A stretch of DNA of 64,000 nucleotides from Diaphorobacter sp. HDW4A (GTDB lineage: Bacteria > Pseudomonadota > Gammaproteobacteria > Burkholderiales > Burkholderiaceae_C), in NCBI RefSeq assembly GCF_011305995.1, contig NZ_CP049910.1:310001-374000 (forward strand). The letters are read 5' to 3'. Below the pieces are notes generated by a model. The model ran no database searches, was not told where the DNA came from, and was given only the letters and a program-made list of their open reading frames with translations. Below, one piece after another: positions 48,148 to 55,816 of the stretch (position 1 is its first letter; each line of letters starts with the position of its first letter). Both the position numbers and the translations under genes were made by a program.

Positions 48148-49071
48148 TCAGCCCAGCAGGCCTTGGCTGCGGATTTGATAAGTATTGCGAAACACCATGT
48201 GAATGCGGTTTGTGCGAGGCGCAGAAAGGGTAGTTATGTCGATACTTTTGCTTGTGCCGTCGTCGCCCGCGCAGTCGAAGTAAGAACTGGACGACGCAGG
48301 GGTTCCGATGATTTCAGATCCGTACATCACAATGCAAATTTCAACTGCAGTGATTTCTTTCCAGTTGCTCACATCGGCGGCCTTGACATACTGGATAAGC
48401 GGATCGCCGTAGGGCGCAGGTTCGGTTTGACGCAGATAGCGAACCCTGAAATTCGCCACGTTCTGTACCAGAGCTTGAGCCTCTCCGCTGCCGGCACATT
48501 CAAGTTCATTGGTTTTTTCGTTCAGGCGAAAACGGCTCTGAATAAGCGTGCTGCTGTTCTCTTGTCCAAGGCAGTTGCGAAGCATGGACTCTTCACTGGA
48601 CTTGTTGTAGAGCTTCTCTGAATAGTTGCGAAAACCGGTTGTCAACGCATACTGGACCCCGGTGGGGTTGTCTATTCCCGAGAGTGTGTCAGTCGTCGGG
48701 TTGAATCCATCCACGGTGGTTTCAAAGGCCACACCCTCATAAGCATCGATGGCGTCACCTGAACTCTTGAGGGGAGCCAGGTTCAACCGTAGTGAACCGG
48801 CGTGACGCAATTGGGTGCCGATGATTCTGAAGGCGTAGGCAGATTGCTGCTGCAATTGGCTGACATCGCTGACTGTGCCAGACACGCTTCGCGAGGCCAT
48901 AAGTGCTCCCATGGCGACTGCAACAGCCATGAGTCCAATCGCGATGCCGACCATCAACTCCAAAAGAGTGAAACCTGACTGACCCACACGGGCTGGGTAG
49001 CGTGCGTGTTGAAAGTGCTGGCGGTTCAATGCCTTTGGGGACGAAGCAGCGGTAGTAAGGGCTCTGTGCAT
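48148..49071 (-). CDS. pilW: Type IV pilus assembly protein PilW
   Basis: 307-residue minor pilin. Prepilin motif QSG|FTLLELMVGIAIGLMAVAVAM with Glu5, preceded by a rather long leader (about 31 residues from the ATG at 49071). The frame is open to 49188, but that stretch overlaps pilV and lacks support. C-terminal block RTNRIHMVFRNTYQIRSQGL is typical for PilW. Confidence 0.9.
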   Translation of the reverse strand: MHRALTTAASSPKALNRQHFQHARYPARVGQSGFTLLELMVGIAIGLMAVAVAMGALMASRSVSGTVSDVSQLQQQSAYAFRIIGTQLRHAGSLRLNLAPLKSSGDAIDAYEGVAFETTVDGFNPTTDTLSGIDNPTGVQYALTTGFRNYSEKLYNKSSEESMLRNCLGQENSSTLIQSRFRLNEKTNELECAGSGEAQALVQNVANFRVRYLRQTEPAPYGDPLIQYVKAADVSNWKEITAVEICIVMYGSEIIGTPASSSSYFDCAGDDGTSKSIDITTLSAPRTNRIHMVFRNTYQIRSQGLLG

Positions 49072-49123
49072 ACGAAAACAATCGCGCGGGTATGGACTGG
49101 AAAAATCTGAGCGATGGAGTTGC

Positions 49124-49744
49124 TCAACTGCTTGAGCAGAAGAACAAAGGGTCGCTCTCCTTGACTCGGTAGGGCGCACAACGCCCATTCAAAGAAATGA
49201 ACTGCAGGTGGCAGGTTTTGTTCTTCTCGCAACTGACGGTGCTTGCGTCAAAAATGGTGTCTTTGAGACCCTTCAGGAAATCGGCTTTGTCACTGCCTTC
49301 GTTTTCACGCCAGCTGATCATGACTCCAAGTTCGCGGCGATTGTCACGCGAGCCTTTGGCTTCAGGCACAAAAACCGTTGCGTTTCCACCGGGCAGCAGC
49401 TGGCTTACGGAGGCTTTCCATTGCGCGATTTCGAATTTGGCAAATTCGGAGTTGTTGCAAGTGGTGGTGAGACAGTTTTTGGACGAAGTCGGTTTGTCGC
49501 CCCAAGAGGCGGCATAGCTGTCGATGTTGTGCATCGAGTTGGGGTTGACCTTCAGTCGTTCGCTGAAGTCTTCGATCAATCGAATCGCTTGAGCGCGGCG
49601 TACGCCGGTCTGTGTGTCACTCAAGGTCCGCATCTGAACACCCATTACGCCGAGAATGCCGAGCGCGATGATGAGAATGGCAATCAGCGCCTCGATCAGG
49701 GCAATGCCCTGCTGACGTTGTTTGGAGGAATATGTCAGCTGCAT
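49124..49744 (-). CDS. pilV: Type IV pilus modification protein PilV
   Basis: 206-residue minor pilin with QQG|IALIEALIAILIIALGILGVMG, Glu5 included. The Cys-rich globular domain and the position between fimT (10-bp overlap) and pilW fit PilV. Confidence 0.92.
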   Translation of the reverse strand: MQLTYSSKQRQQGIALIEALIAILIIALGILGVMGVQMRTLSDTQTGVRRAQAIRLIEDFSERLKVNPNSMHNIDSYAASWGDKPTSSKNCLTTTCNNSEFAKFEIAQWKASVSQLLPGGNATVFVPEAKGSRDNRRELGVMISWRENEGSDKADFLKGLKDTIFDASTVSCEKNKTCHLQFISLNGRCAPYRVKESDPLFFCSSS

Positions 49745-50373
49745 TGGGGTGGACCTGAGTGATACTTAACGGTTTTGAGTCTTCCGCCAGGAGTGAAACA
49801 GACTGCGATGGCGTTTTGGGAACCAACACCCACGCTGGATGGATAAACCAGGAAGCTATAGACGACGGTGGCATTGCTGCCACTACTGTCTTGCATCATT
49901 CCGTACCGATCGAACCGAATGCTCTGTCCTGAAGGCGTGACACTGATCTGAACATCCTTGGATGGCGGCACATCCTGCAGGCGAGGCTCTTTGGTCGTGT
50001 CGGCATCCATTGACCCATTTTTGTCCGTGTCGACAAAAACGTACCAGCCACAATCCCAGTCGGCCTCGGTTGCCGCATAGGTGCATCCGGCAGTACCTTG
50101 TGGCTTCTTCTGAATTCCGACGTTTCCTCCTCGCTTGATGGCTTCTGAGCGGGCCATGAACAGCGTTGATTGAAGCGATTCACTTGCCTGACGCACACGC
50201 CAGCGCTCAATGACAGGGACGAAGCTGGGGGCCGCAAGAGCGGTTAGGATTGCGAGAATGCCCACAACGACCATCAATTCGATGGCCGTGAATCCGTTAA
50301 CGCGACGAGCGTGATGCCGCGGAGCGCTAGTTGGTCTTGACAATGCATTGGTGGTTTCTTGCATTGGGCTCAT
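49735..50373 (-). CDS. fimT: GspH/FimT-family pseudopilin
   Basis: 212-residue minor pseudopilin opening the operon. Prepilin motif NG|FTAIELMVVVGILAILTALAAPSF with Glu5; then SESLQSTLFMARSEAIKRGGNV, the GspH/FimT block. The leader is about 24 residues from ATG 50373 (or shorter from 50364). Overlaps pilV by 10 bp. Promoter expected in 50374-50500. Confidence 0.9.
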   Translation of the reverse strand: MSPMQETTNALSRPTSAPRHHARRVNGFTAIELMVVVGILAILTALAAPSFVPVIERWRVRQASESLQSTLFMARSEAIKRGGNVGIQKKPQGTAGCTYAATEADWDCGWYVFVDTDKNGSMDADTTKEPRLQDVPPSKDVQISVTPSGQSIRFDRYGMMQDSSGSNATVVYSFLVYPSSVGVGSQNAIAVCFTPGGRLKTVKYHSGPPQCS

Positions 50374-50829
50374 TCTAGGTATCAATGTTTTTTTGGGTAT
50401 CTTATGTAATCCAGCGGTGGGATTGACGTGATGAACGGTGATCGATCTCATTGATGCGCGGCATTCCGGAGGCGCATTCTGAATAGTTCACCCGCGACAA
50501 CATCATTGGATCGGTTCGCGCATCGGCTATGTAGGCGTCGCCGCCTTCGGGTGATTCTTACTTCAACGAGATGTCTTCCACGTGAAGCTCGAGCACTCAG
50601 TGAACGGGGACGGGGCACGGGCATGGACGTCGACGTGCGAGATAGGGATTCGAGATCGAGATCTCACACGACCCGCCTCGATCGTTGCCAATGAATTGCA
50701 CCCGCTACCAGTGCTTTCTAACGCAATGTGAACATGCGTTAAAGCTCGTGTGTAGTTGCTTTGCGTGAGCGCGACAAAAGGGCCGTCGTGACACCCTCCG
50801 AATCCTAAAAGGATTGCAGGGAGGAATGT
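50374..50829. other. 456-bp gap between fimT and the secreted protein gene; contains an inverted repeat
   Basis: No convincing gene. The gap must carry the divergent promoters. A perfect 7-bp inverted repeat, taacgca (50719-50725) and tgcgtta (50735-50741), lies about 90 bp upstream of the ATG at 50830, and extends to cttt/aaag with a 2-base bulge; it could be an operator. A smaller hairpin aatcc-taaaa-ggatt is just before the ribosome site. Confidence 0.45.
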
Positions 50830-51738
50830 ATGGCTCGATTGAACAACCCGCAACGGCCGCTGAGCGAATCATGTACGGCAACCCATCACGGAGGCCGGAA
50901 AAGCAGGAGTTTGGCTACCATCGTTCGCGCGCTGGGCATTGTCTATGTGCTGTGCGGTGGCCTGTCGGGGGCCCATGCCGCCGACTACTGGACGAACTTC
51001 CCGTCGAAGAGCGTCAAGGATCAAACGCAGGTGAGCGGCGTGTTGCAGGGAGACGATCTGCTAATCGATCAGGTGGACGCCCGCACCACCATCTTTCTGA
51101 CGCAAACCACCACAGCATGGCAAGTCTCTAGCGCAGGACAGTACCCTGACACGCTGCTTGTGCGCGCTCCGGCAGGAGGCGCCACGGCCGCTGATCCATC
51201 CAAGGCCGTCATCCATTTTGCTGCACCCGTGATCGACCCCATGATTGTCTTTTATAGTCTGGACAACACGGCGATAATGATGGCAAGCAACCTGAAGGCA
51301 GACGGCACTACTGCCGAAGTCAGCATCACCAGCATCGACAACCTCATGATCGACACCGCTACCGTATCGGTCTCGGGGCCTTCAGCCAGAGGCACCCAGC
51401 TCACGTTCGGCCAGTTCTTCAATGGCACGAATACTTCTCAGGACGGAGTCGGCATTCAGGTTGGCCTAAGCATCACGCCCGGCCCCATGGCGGATAGCGG
51501 CACGGTGACGACCGATGTCGGTGGCGTGGCCATCGCGGATATCCGCGCCAATGACGTACTTTTTGGAGCAAGCGGCATAGACGCATCTCCAGCAGGCAGC
51601 AATGCAATGGTGACGACGGTCGGTACTTGGCCCAACGGCATCACACTCGATCCGGCGACCGGTGCCGTCACGGTGGCTGCGGGCGTGGCGGTGGGGGACT
51701 ACACCATGCAGTATTCGCGTCGCCGGGTTTTCCTGTGA
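50830..51738 (+). CDS. Secreted protein with decayed C-terminus
   Basis: 302 residues. Long N-region, then a signal peptide (VRALGIVYVLCGGLSGAHA) cleaved near residue 50. The mature part is Ala/Thr/Gly-rich and beta-prone, like surface or exported proteins of Burkholderiales. It ends GDYTMQYSRRRVFL; proteins of this style usually continue after GDYTMQY with a cysteine motif and an IPTL-type sorting tail. A shifted frame just downstream encodes such a remnant, so the gene is probably truncated by frameshift or deletion. Strong GGAGG ribosome site. Confidence 0.7.
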   Translation: MARLNNPQRPLSESCTATHHGGRKSRSLATIVRALGIVYVLCGGLSGAHAADYWTNFPSKSVKDQTQVSGVLQGDDLLIDQVDARTTIFLTQTTTAWQVSSAGQYPDTLLVRAPAGGATAADPSKAVIHFAAPVIDPMIVFYSLDNTAIMMASNLKADGTTAEVSITSIDNLMIDTATVSVSGPSARGTQLTFGQFFNGTNTSQDGVGIQVGLSITPGPMADSGTVTTDVGGVAIADIRANDVLFGASGIDASPAGSNAMVTTVGTWPNGITLDPATGAVTVAAGVAVGDYTMQYSRRRVFL

Positions 51739-51797
51739 CAGGTGGTGCAGCTCCTGTGCCCGCCATGGGTTCGTTGGGTTTGGGTCTGACGCGTTGA
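51735..51797 (+). pseudogene. Remnant of a C-terminal sorting tail
   Basis: In the +1-shifted frame overlapping the stop of the secreted protein, 20 codons read VTGGAAPVPAMGSLGLGLTR and then stop. AAPVPxMG followed by a GLGL stretch resembles the start of an IPTL-CTERM-like anchor, but the hydrophobic helix is missing. The region 51798-51917 shows nothing further. Confidence 0.4.
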
Positions 51798-51917
51798 GCG
51801 TGTGCCTTGCGGGGGGCTTGCGCGCAGGCGTCGCCGTGTGACGTCTGAAGTAAGCTGATCTAAAGGAGGCCGCGCGCAGCGAGGCTGTCTGAGTGATCTA
51901 TAGTCCTTCGAATATTT

Positions 51918-52133
51918 GTGCCCGTCGCACCGCGTCGGGCGTTTCCATTTGTGGCAGGCGATGCTGCCGTCGCTTCGGAAGTCGCGGCAAACATCGCACA
52001 CGCCGTATTCGAATGCGTGCTCAAGGGAAACACCGACGATTGGCGCAATCTGCGCCTAGTTGTCAGTCCTGTGCCAGGCGGCAATCCATCTGCGATGCGT
52101 GTGAGGCCGATTGCCAACGACGCGCTGGTATAA
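51918..52133 (+). CDS. Hypothetical small ORF beside the integrase (uncertain)
   Basis: 71 codons from a GTG: hydrophilic, balanced composition (ASEVAANIAHAVFECVLK, DDWRNLRLVVSP, GGNPSAMRVRPIANDAL), more protein-like than its frame neighbours. It has no ribosome site and overlaps the 3' end of the integrase on the other strand by 71 bp. It may be a real mobile-element gene or a 3' fragment of a longer one. Confidence 0.35.
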   Translation: MPVAPRRAFPFVAGDAAVASEVAANIAHAVFECVLKGNTDDWRNLRLVVSPVPGGNPSAMRVRPIANDALV

Positions 52134-53367
52134 AAACTTCAAGTGCGGATGTTTTAAGGTGGGGTGCAGCATAGTCAGTCCACTCCCGCATGATTACGGC
52201 GCGCTTTTTCAGCATGTCCGCGCGCCGATATGCGGCCTCGGTTTTCGTGTCAATGCTGTGCGCAAGGCACAGCTCCACCGCATCGCGCGGGTGGTGCGTG
52301 GTTTCTCCGGCCCAATCTCTGAACGTCGAGCGGAAGCCGTGCGGCACGGCATCAAATGCATGCCGTCGCATCAGCGTGGTGAACGCCATATCGGAGAGTG
52401 GGCCGAGTCGGTTGGATGGAAACACATAGTCTTCATCATCTGTTGTGCCGTCCGCATTCTGGCGACGCGGCTGTGTGCGCAAGATGTTCATGGCTTGGCG
52501 CGAGAGGGGCACGCGGTGTTCCTTGCCTGCTTTCATGCGCTCGGCGGGCACGATCCAAAGGGCCACTTTCAAATCCACCTCCGCCCAGCGCATGCCGCGT
52601 ACTTCGCCTGATCGTGAGGCAGTGAGGATCAGGAATTGCAAGGCGCGCGCGGATTGGCCTTTGATGGCGGCGATGAGTCGAAACGCGGTGGGCAACTGAC
52701 CGAACGGAATGGCGGCGTGATGCTGGACCGGCGCTACTTTGTCGGGGTTGGCCAGGATGTGCTCGAGCTGGCCGCGCCATCGCGCTGGATTGGTACCGGT
52801 GCGGTGGCCGTGAGCGGTGGCCCAATCAAGGATTTGCTCGATCCGGCCGCGCAGGCGCGTGGCGGTTTCGGTCTTGGTCTTCCAGATGGGGGAGAGGGCG
52901 CGCAGAACATGCGCTTGCTCGATCTCGGATACGTTCAGCTTGCCGAACTGCGGATAGGCATAGGTGGCCAAGGTGGCGCGCCACTGCTGGACGTGCTTGA
53001 GGTTCTTCCAAGTGGTTTCATGCTCGAGCACAAACGCTTCGCCTGCTTCGGCAAAAGTGAGCTGCATCGCATGGGCCGTGCGGGCAGCTTCGCGTTCCTT
53101 CTGTCGAGACGTGATCGGGTCGGCGCCTGAGTTGCGCACTTGCATGGCGGCTCGTGCAGCCTCGCGCGCAGCGGCCAGGCCTACCGATGGATAGCTGCCG
53201 AGGCCCATGCGGCGACGCTGGCGCAGATGGACAAACCGATAGACCCATACGCGCGAGCCGCCGATGACCTGAAGGTATAGGCCAGACACGCCACCAACGG
53301 CATAGGCCCCGTCGTCCCGTAAACGCGAGACTTCTATGGCTGTCATTTCGAGGATGCGCCTACCCAT
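52063..53367 (-). CDS. Tyrosine-type site-specific integrase (P4-like)
   Basis: 434 residues. N-terminal DUF4102-like domain (GLYLQVIGGSRVWVYRFVHLRQRRRMGLGSYPSVGLAAAREAARA pattern), core-binding domain (about 105-190), catalytic domain with Arg in TASRSGEVRGMRW, HGFRSTFRDWA, and the nucleophilic Tyr in KTEAAYRRADMLKKR. It lies 188 bp from the 3' end of tRNA-Ser(UGA), a typical target. The last 20 residues are unusual. No other phage gene accompanies it. Confidence 0.93.
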   Translation of the reverse strand: MGRRILEMTAIEVSRLRDDGAYAVGGVSGLYLQVIGGSRVWVYRFVHLRQRRRMGLGSYPSVGLAAAREAARAAMQVRNSGADPITSRQKEREAARTAHAMQLTFAEAGEAFVLEHETTWKNLKHVQQWRATLATYAYPQFGKLNVSEIEQAHVLRALSPIWKTKTETATRLRGRIEQILDWATAHGHRTGTNPARWRGQLEHILANPDKVAPVQHHAAIPFGQLPTAFRLIAAIKGQSARALQFLILTASRSGEVRGMRWAEVDLKVALWIVPAERMKAGKEHRVPLSRQAMNILRTQPRRQNADGTTDDEDYVFPSNRLGPLSDMAFTTLMRRHAFDAVPHGFRSTFRDWAGETTHHPRDAVELCLAHSIDTKTEAAYRRADMLKKRAVIMREWTDYAAPHLKTSALEVFIPARRWQSASHASQMDCRLAQD

Positions 53368-53376
53368 GGCAAATCT

Positions 53377-53398
53377 TATAGGCCATCCTATAGGCCAT
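53377..53398. repeat. Direct repeat tataggccat just upstream of the integrase
   Basis: Two 10-bp copies (53377-53386 and 53389-53398), 12 bp apart, begin 9 bp upstream of the integrase ATG in an AT-rich stretch. They could be integrase arm-type sites or an autorepression operator. Confidence 0.45.
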
Positions 53399-53516
53399 AA
53401 AAATTTGACTAGGCGATGAATTCGGGCTGAATGCCAATCGCGGAAGTACTGTATATATCATCATATATTACAGCGTAATACGTTGATTTATATGGGTCAA
53501 TCGCCTTCGAGTGGAC

Positions 53517-53543
53517 GTAAAAAAAGCGCCTAAAAAAGCGCTT
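53517..53543 (-). terminator. Terminator of tRNA-Ser
   Basis: Arms aagcgc (53524-53529) and gcgctt (53538-53543); read on the minus strand the stem is followed by TTTTTTT. It sits 12 bp beyond the encoded CCA. Confidence 0.7.
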
Positions 53544-53555
53544 GTTTTATCGTCC

Positions 53556-53645
53556 TGGCGGAGGCTGTGAGATTCGAACTCACGGAAGGGTCACCCCTTC
53601 GGCAGTTTTCAAGACTGCTGGTTTAAACCGCTCACCCAAACCTCC
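53556..53645 (-). tRNA. tRNA-Ser (UGA anticodon), CCA encoded
   Basis: Minus strand folds as a class II tRNA: acceptor GGAGGTT with AGCCTCC, D arm GAGCGGTTTAAACC, anticodon stem GCAGT/ACTGC with loop containing TGA, long variable arm (CGAAGGGGTGACCCTTCCG) and T arm with GTTCGAATC. Discriminator G and the CCA end (53558-53556) are encoded. Confidence 0.96.
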
Positions 53646-53724
53646 TGAGCCTTATATTCTACACAATTGCCGGTGGCCCTTGAGCGATGCTTGGAGAGGT
53701 CGGTATCGGGGGCAATGCCAACAA

Positions 53725-53916
53725 TCAGCGGCCGAGCTCCTTGGCGCTCTGGCCAGCGATGCCCCAGTTTTCCTTAGGAACGTCGTGGATCCATACGCGC
53801 ACGTTGGAGGGAGGGGCGCCTATGGCGTCGACGAGGGCTTGGGTGACTTTTTCGATCACGGCCTTTTTCTGTTCTTCGGTGCGGCCTTCGATCATGTAGA
53901 TTTGTGCGAATGGCAT
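53725..53916 (-). CDS. dmpI: 4-oxalocrotonate tautomerase
   Basis: 63-residue subunit that isomerises 2-hydroxymuconate to 2-oxo-3-hexenedioate. The catalytic Pro1 follows Met (MPFAQIYMIEGRTEEQKK), with Arg11/Arg39-type residues in EGR and VRVWIHDVPKENWGIAG. It closes the phenol operon and is 46 bp after the Bug gene; it lies next to tRNA-Ser. Confidence 0.94.
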   Translation of the reverse strand: MPFAQIYMIEGRTEEQKKAVIEKVTQALVDAIGAPPSNVRVWIHDVPKENWGIAGQSAKELGR

Positions 53917-53962
53917 GGGTAGTCCTTGTCTTTTGTGTGACGGGTTGGGTCGGTGGCTGTCG

Positions 53963-54940
53963 CTATTCGGCCTTGATGCCGGTGCGGCGGATCAAATTGC
54001 CGAAGCGCTGGTTTTCTGATCGCATGAAGGCCGCGAACTGCGCGGGATCTGTGGTGCGTAGGTTGGCGGCGATGTGGTCGAAGGTGGTCTGGACCTCGGC
54101 GCTTTTTGCGCCGGTGGCCCATGCGGTGGCCAGGCGCTGGAGGATGGGCTGTGGTGTGGCTGCAGGGGCGACCAGGCCGAACCAGGTTTCGATGGCGAAG
54201 CCGGGGTAGCCGGATTCCGCGACGGTAGGCACTTGCGGCAGCGCCCCGGCGCGCTGTGGCGACGTGATCGCGATGGCGCGCAGCTTGCCGGCCTGGATGT
54301 GCTGCAGCGTAGTGGCGAGCGAGCTTTCCATGCTCATCATGATCGTGCCCGAGAGCAGGTCGGGCACGATCTGGCTTGAGCCCCTGTAGGGCACGTGGGT
54401 GAGCTGGATGCCGGTGAAGGACTGCAGCAGCTCGGCTGCGAGGTGGTTGCTTGTGCCTATGCCCGAGGTGGCGTAGTTGAGTTGGCCCGGATGGGCCTTG
54501 GCGTAGGTGATCAGGCCGTTGAGATCGGTGAACGGCGCGCCTGGATGCACGACGAGCGCGCAGGGTGTGGTGCCGACCAGCGAGATAGGCGCGAAGTCCT
54601 TCTCGGCGTTGAAGGGAAGGTTGGCGTAGAGGTGCGGCGCGATGGCCAGGCTGCTGATGGCGGCGAGGCCGATGGTGTAGCCGTCCGGCGCGGCTTTGGC
54701 GACGGCATCGGTGCCGATGTTGCCGCCCGCACCGGCCTTGTTTTCGACGATGCAGGATTGGCCGAGCTGCTCGCCCATGGCCTTTGCGGCGATGCGGCCC
54801 ATCACATCGGTGGGGCCGCCGGGAGGGAACGGCACGATCATGCGCACGGGGCGTGCGGGATAGGGCGCCGCTGTCTGAGCGTGTGCGATGTCTCCGATCA
54901 CGGCGATGGTGGCAGCGGCCATGAAGTGGCGGCGTTGCAT
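53963..54940 (-). CDS. TctC/Bug-type tripartite tricarboxylate transporter receptor
   Basis: 325-residue periplasmic solute receptor. Signal peptide (MQRRHFMAAATIAVIGDIAHAQ), then ARPVRMIVPFPPGGPTDVMGR, ENKAGAGGNIG, LNYATSGIGTSNHLAAELL and VPYRGSSQIVPDLLSG, the Bug pattern. These receptors bind carboxylates; here it is inside the meta-pathway operon, between dmpH and dmpI, with no membrane components nearby. Uptake of an aromatic acid or a pathway intermediate is possible. Confidence 0.93.
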   Translation of the reverse strand: MQRRHFMAAATIAVIGDIAHAQTAAPYPARPVRMIVPFPPGGPTDVMGRIAAKAMGEQLGQSCIVENKAGAGGNIGTDAVAKAAPDGYTIGLAAISSLAIAPHLYANLPFNAEKDFAPISLVGTTPCALVVHPGAPFTDLNGLITYAKAHPGQLNYATSGIGTSNHLAAELLQSFTGIQLTHVPYRGSSQIVPDLLSGTIMMSMESSLATTLQHIQAGKLRAIAITSPQRAGALPQVPTVAESGYPGFAIETWFGLVAPAATPQPILQRLATAWATGAKSAEVQTTFDHIAANLRTTDPAQFAAFMRSENQRFGNLIRRTGIKAE

Positions 54941-54972
54941 GGCTTGTCTCCTTGCGTTGTTGACGGCTTCGA

Positions 54973-55761
54973 TCAGGCAAAACGCAGTGTGATGCTGCCC
55001 ATGCCCTGCACGCGCAGGCAGACGTTGTCTCCCGGCGCGACGGCCACGGCTTCGGTGATGCCGCCAGAGAGAATCAGCGCGCCTGCGGGGATCTCTTCAC
55101 CGCGTTTGCCGAGGTGGTTGGCGAGCATGGCGATGGCCGATGCGGGGTGGCCGAGCACGGCGGCTCCGGCGCCTAGCGCTGCGGGCTGGCCGTTCTTCTC
55201 GAGCACGATTCCGACGGTGCGCAGGTCCACCGATTCGGGGCGCTGGGCCTGGCCGCCGACGACGAAGCGCGCGGCGGAGGTGTTGTCGGCGACGACGCTC
55301 TTGAGGTCGAACTTGAAGTCGCGGTAGCGGCTGTCGATGACCTCGATGCCGGGCAGCACGAAGTCGGTAGCGGCCAACACGTCGGCGATGTTGCAACCCG
55401 GGCCTTTGAGTGCGCGCTTCATCACGAAGGCGATCTCGGGTTCGATCTTGGGATGAATGAGTTCGCTGACCTGCACGGTGCTGCCCTCAGGCACGCTGAA
55501 GTAGTCGGCGAGGAAGCCGAACACCGGCGACTCCACGCCCATCTGCTTCATCTTGGCGTGCGAGGTGAGGCCCGCCTTGTAGCCGATGATGCGCGCACCG
55601 CGTGCGAGCTTGCGCGCGCGGATGCTGTCCTGGATCGCGTAGGCGTCGTCCCAGTCCATGTCGGGGTATTCGTCGGTGATCTTGGGGGTGTCGCGGGCTT
55701 CGAGCTCGCAGGTTTCGAGGTGCTCCGCGAGCAGGGCGATGGTCTTTGCATCGAGTGGCAT
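54973..55761 (-). CDS. dmpH: 4-oxalocrotonate decarboxylase
   Basis: 262-residue metal-dependent decarboxylase forming 2-oxopent-4-enoate. It follows DmpH rather than DmpE by GLTSHAKMKQMGVESPVFGFLADYFSVPEG and LRVQGMGSITLRF. Conserved HPKIEPEIAFVMK and EVIDSRYRDFKFDLKSVVADN carry metal and substrate residues. ATG at 55761 with a GGAG site is preferred to the TTG at 55776. 55 bp separate it from dmpE. Confidence 0.93.
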   Translation of the reverse strand: MPLDAKTIALLAEHLETCELEARDTPKITDEYPDMDWDDAYAIQDSIRARKLARGARIIGYKAGLTSHAKMKQMGVESPVFGFLADYFSVPEGSTVQVSELIHPKIEPEIAFVMKRALKGPGCNIADVLAATDFVLPGIEVIDSRYRDFKFDLKSVVADNTSAARFVVGGQAQRPESVDLRTVGIVLEKNGQPAALGAGAAVLGHPASAIAMLANHLGKRGEEIPAGALILSGGITEAVAVAPGDNVCLRVQGMGSITLRFA

Positions 55762-55782
55762 GGGATAAGTCTCCAAACTTGT

Positions 55783-55810
55783 CTTCAGATCTTCAGATCT
55801 TCAGATCTTC
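55783..55810. repeat. Tandem repeat (cttcagat x 3.5) between dmpE and dmpH
   Basis: Three exact 8-bp copies of cttcagat (55783-55806) plus cttc fill most of the 55-bp gap where dmpF and dmpG sit in the Pseudomonas order dmpEFGH. It resembles a slippage-prone microsatellite or a deletion scar. Confidence 0.85.
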
Positions 55811-55816
55811 TAAACT

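Noticed and set aside
50563..50853. 96-codon minus-strand frame before the secreted protein gene
   Set aside because: No ribosome site and no resemblance; overlaps the likely promoter.
51870..51900. Short match gaggctgt to the tRNA-Ser 3' end as an att site
   Set aside because: Only 8 contiguous bases agree; not enough for attR.
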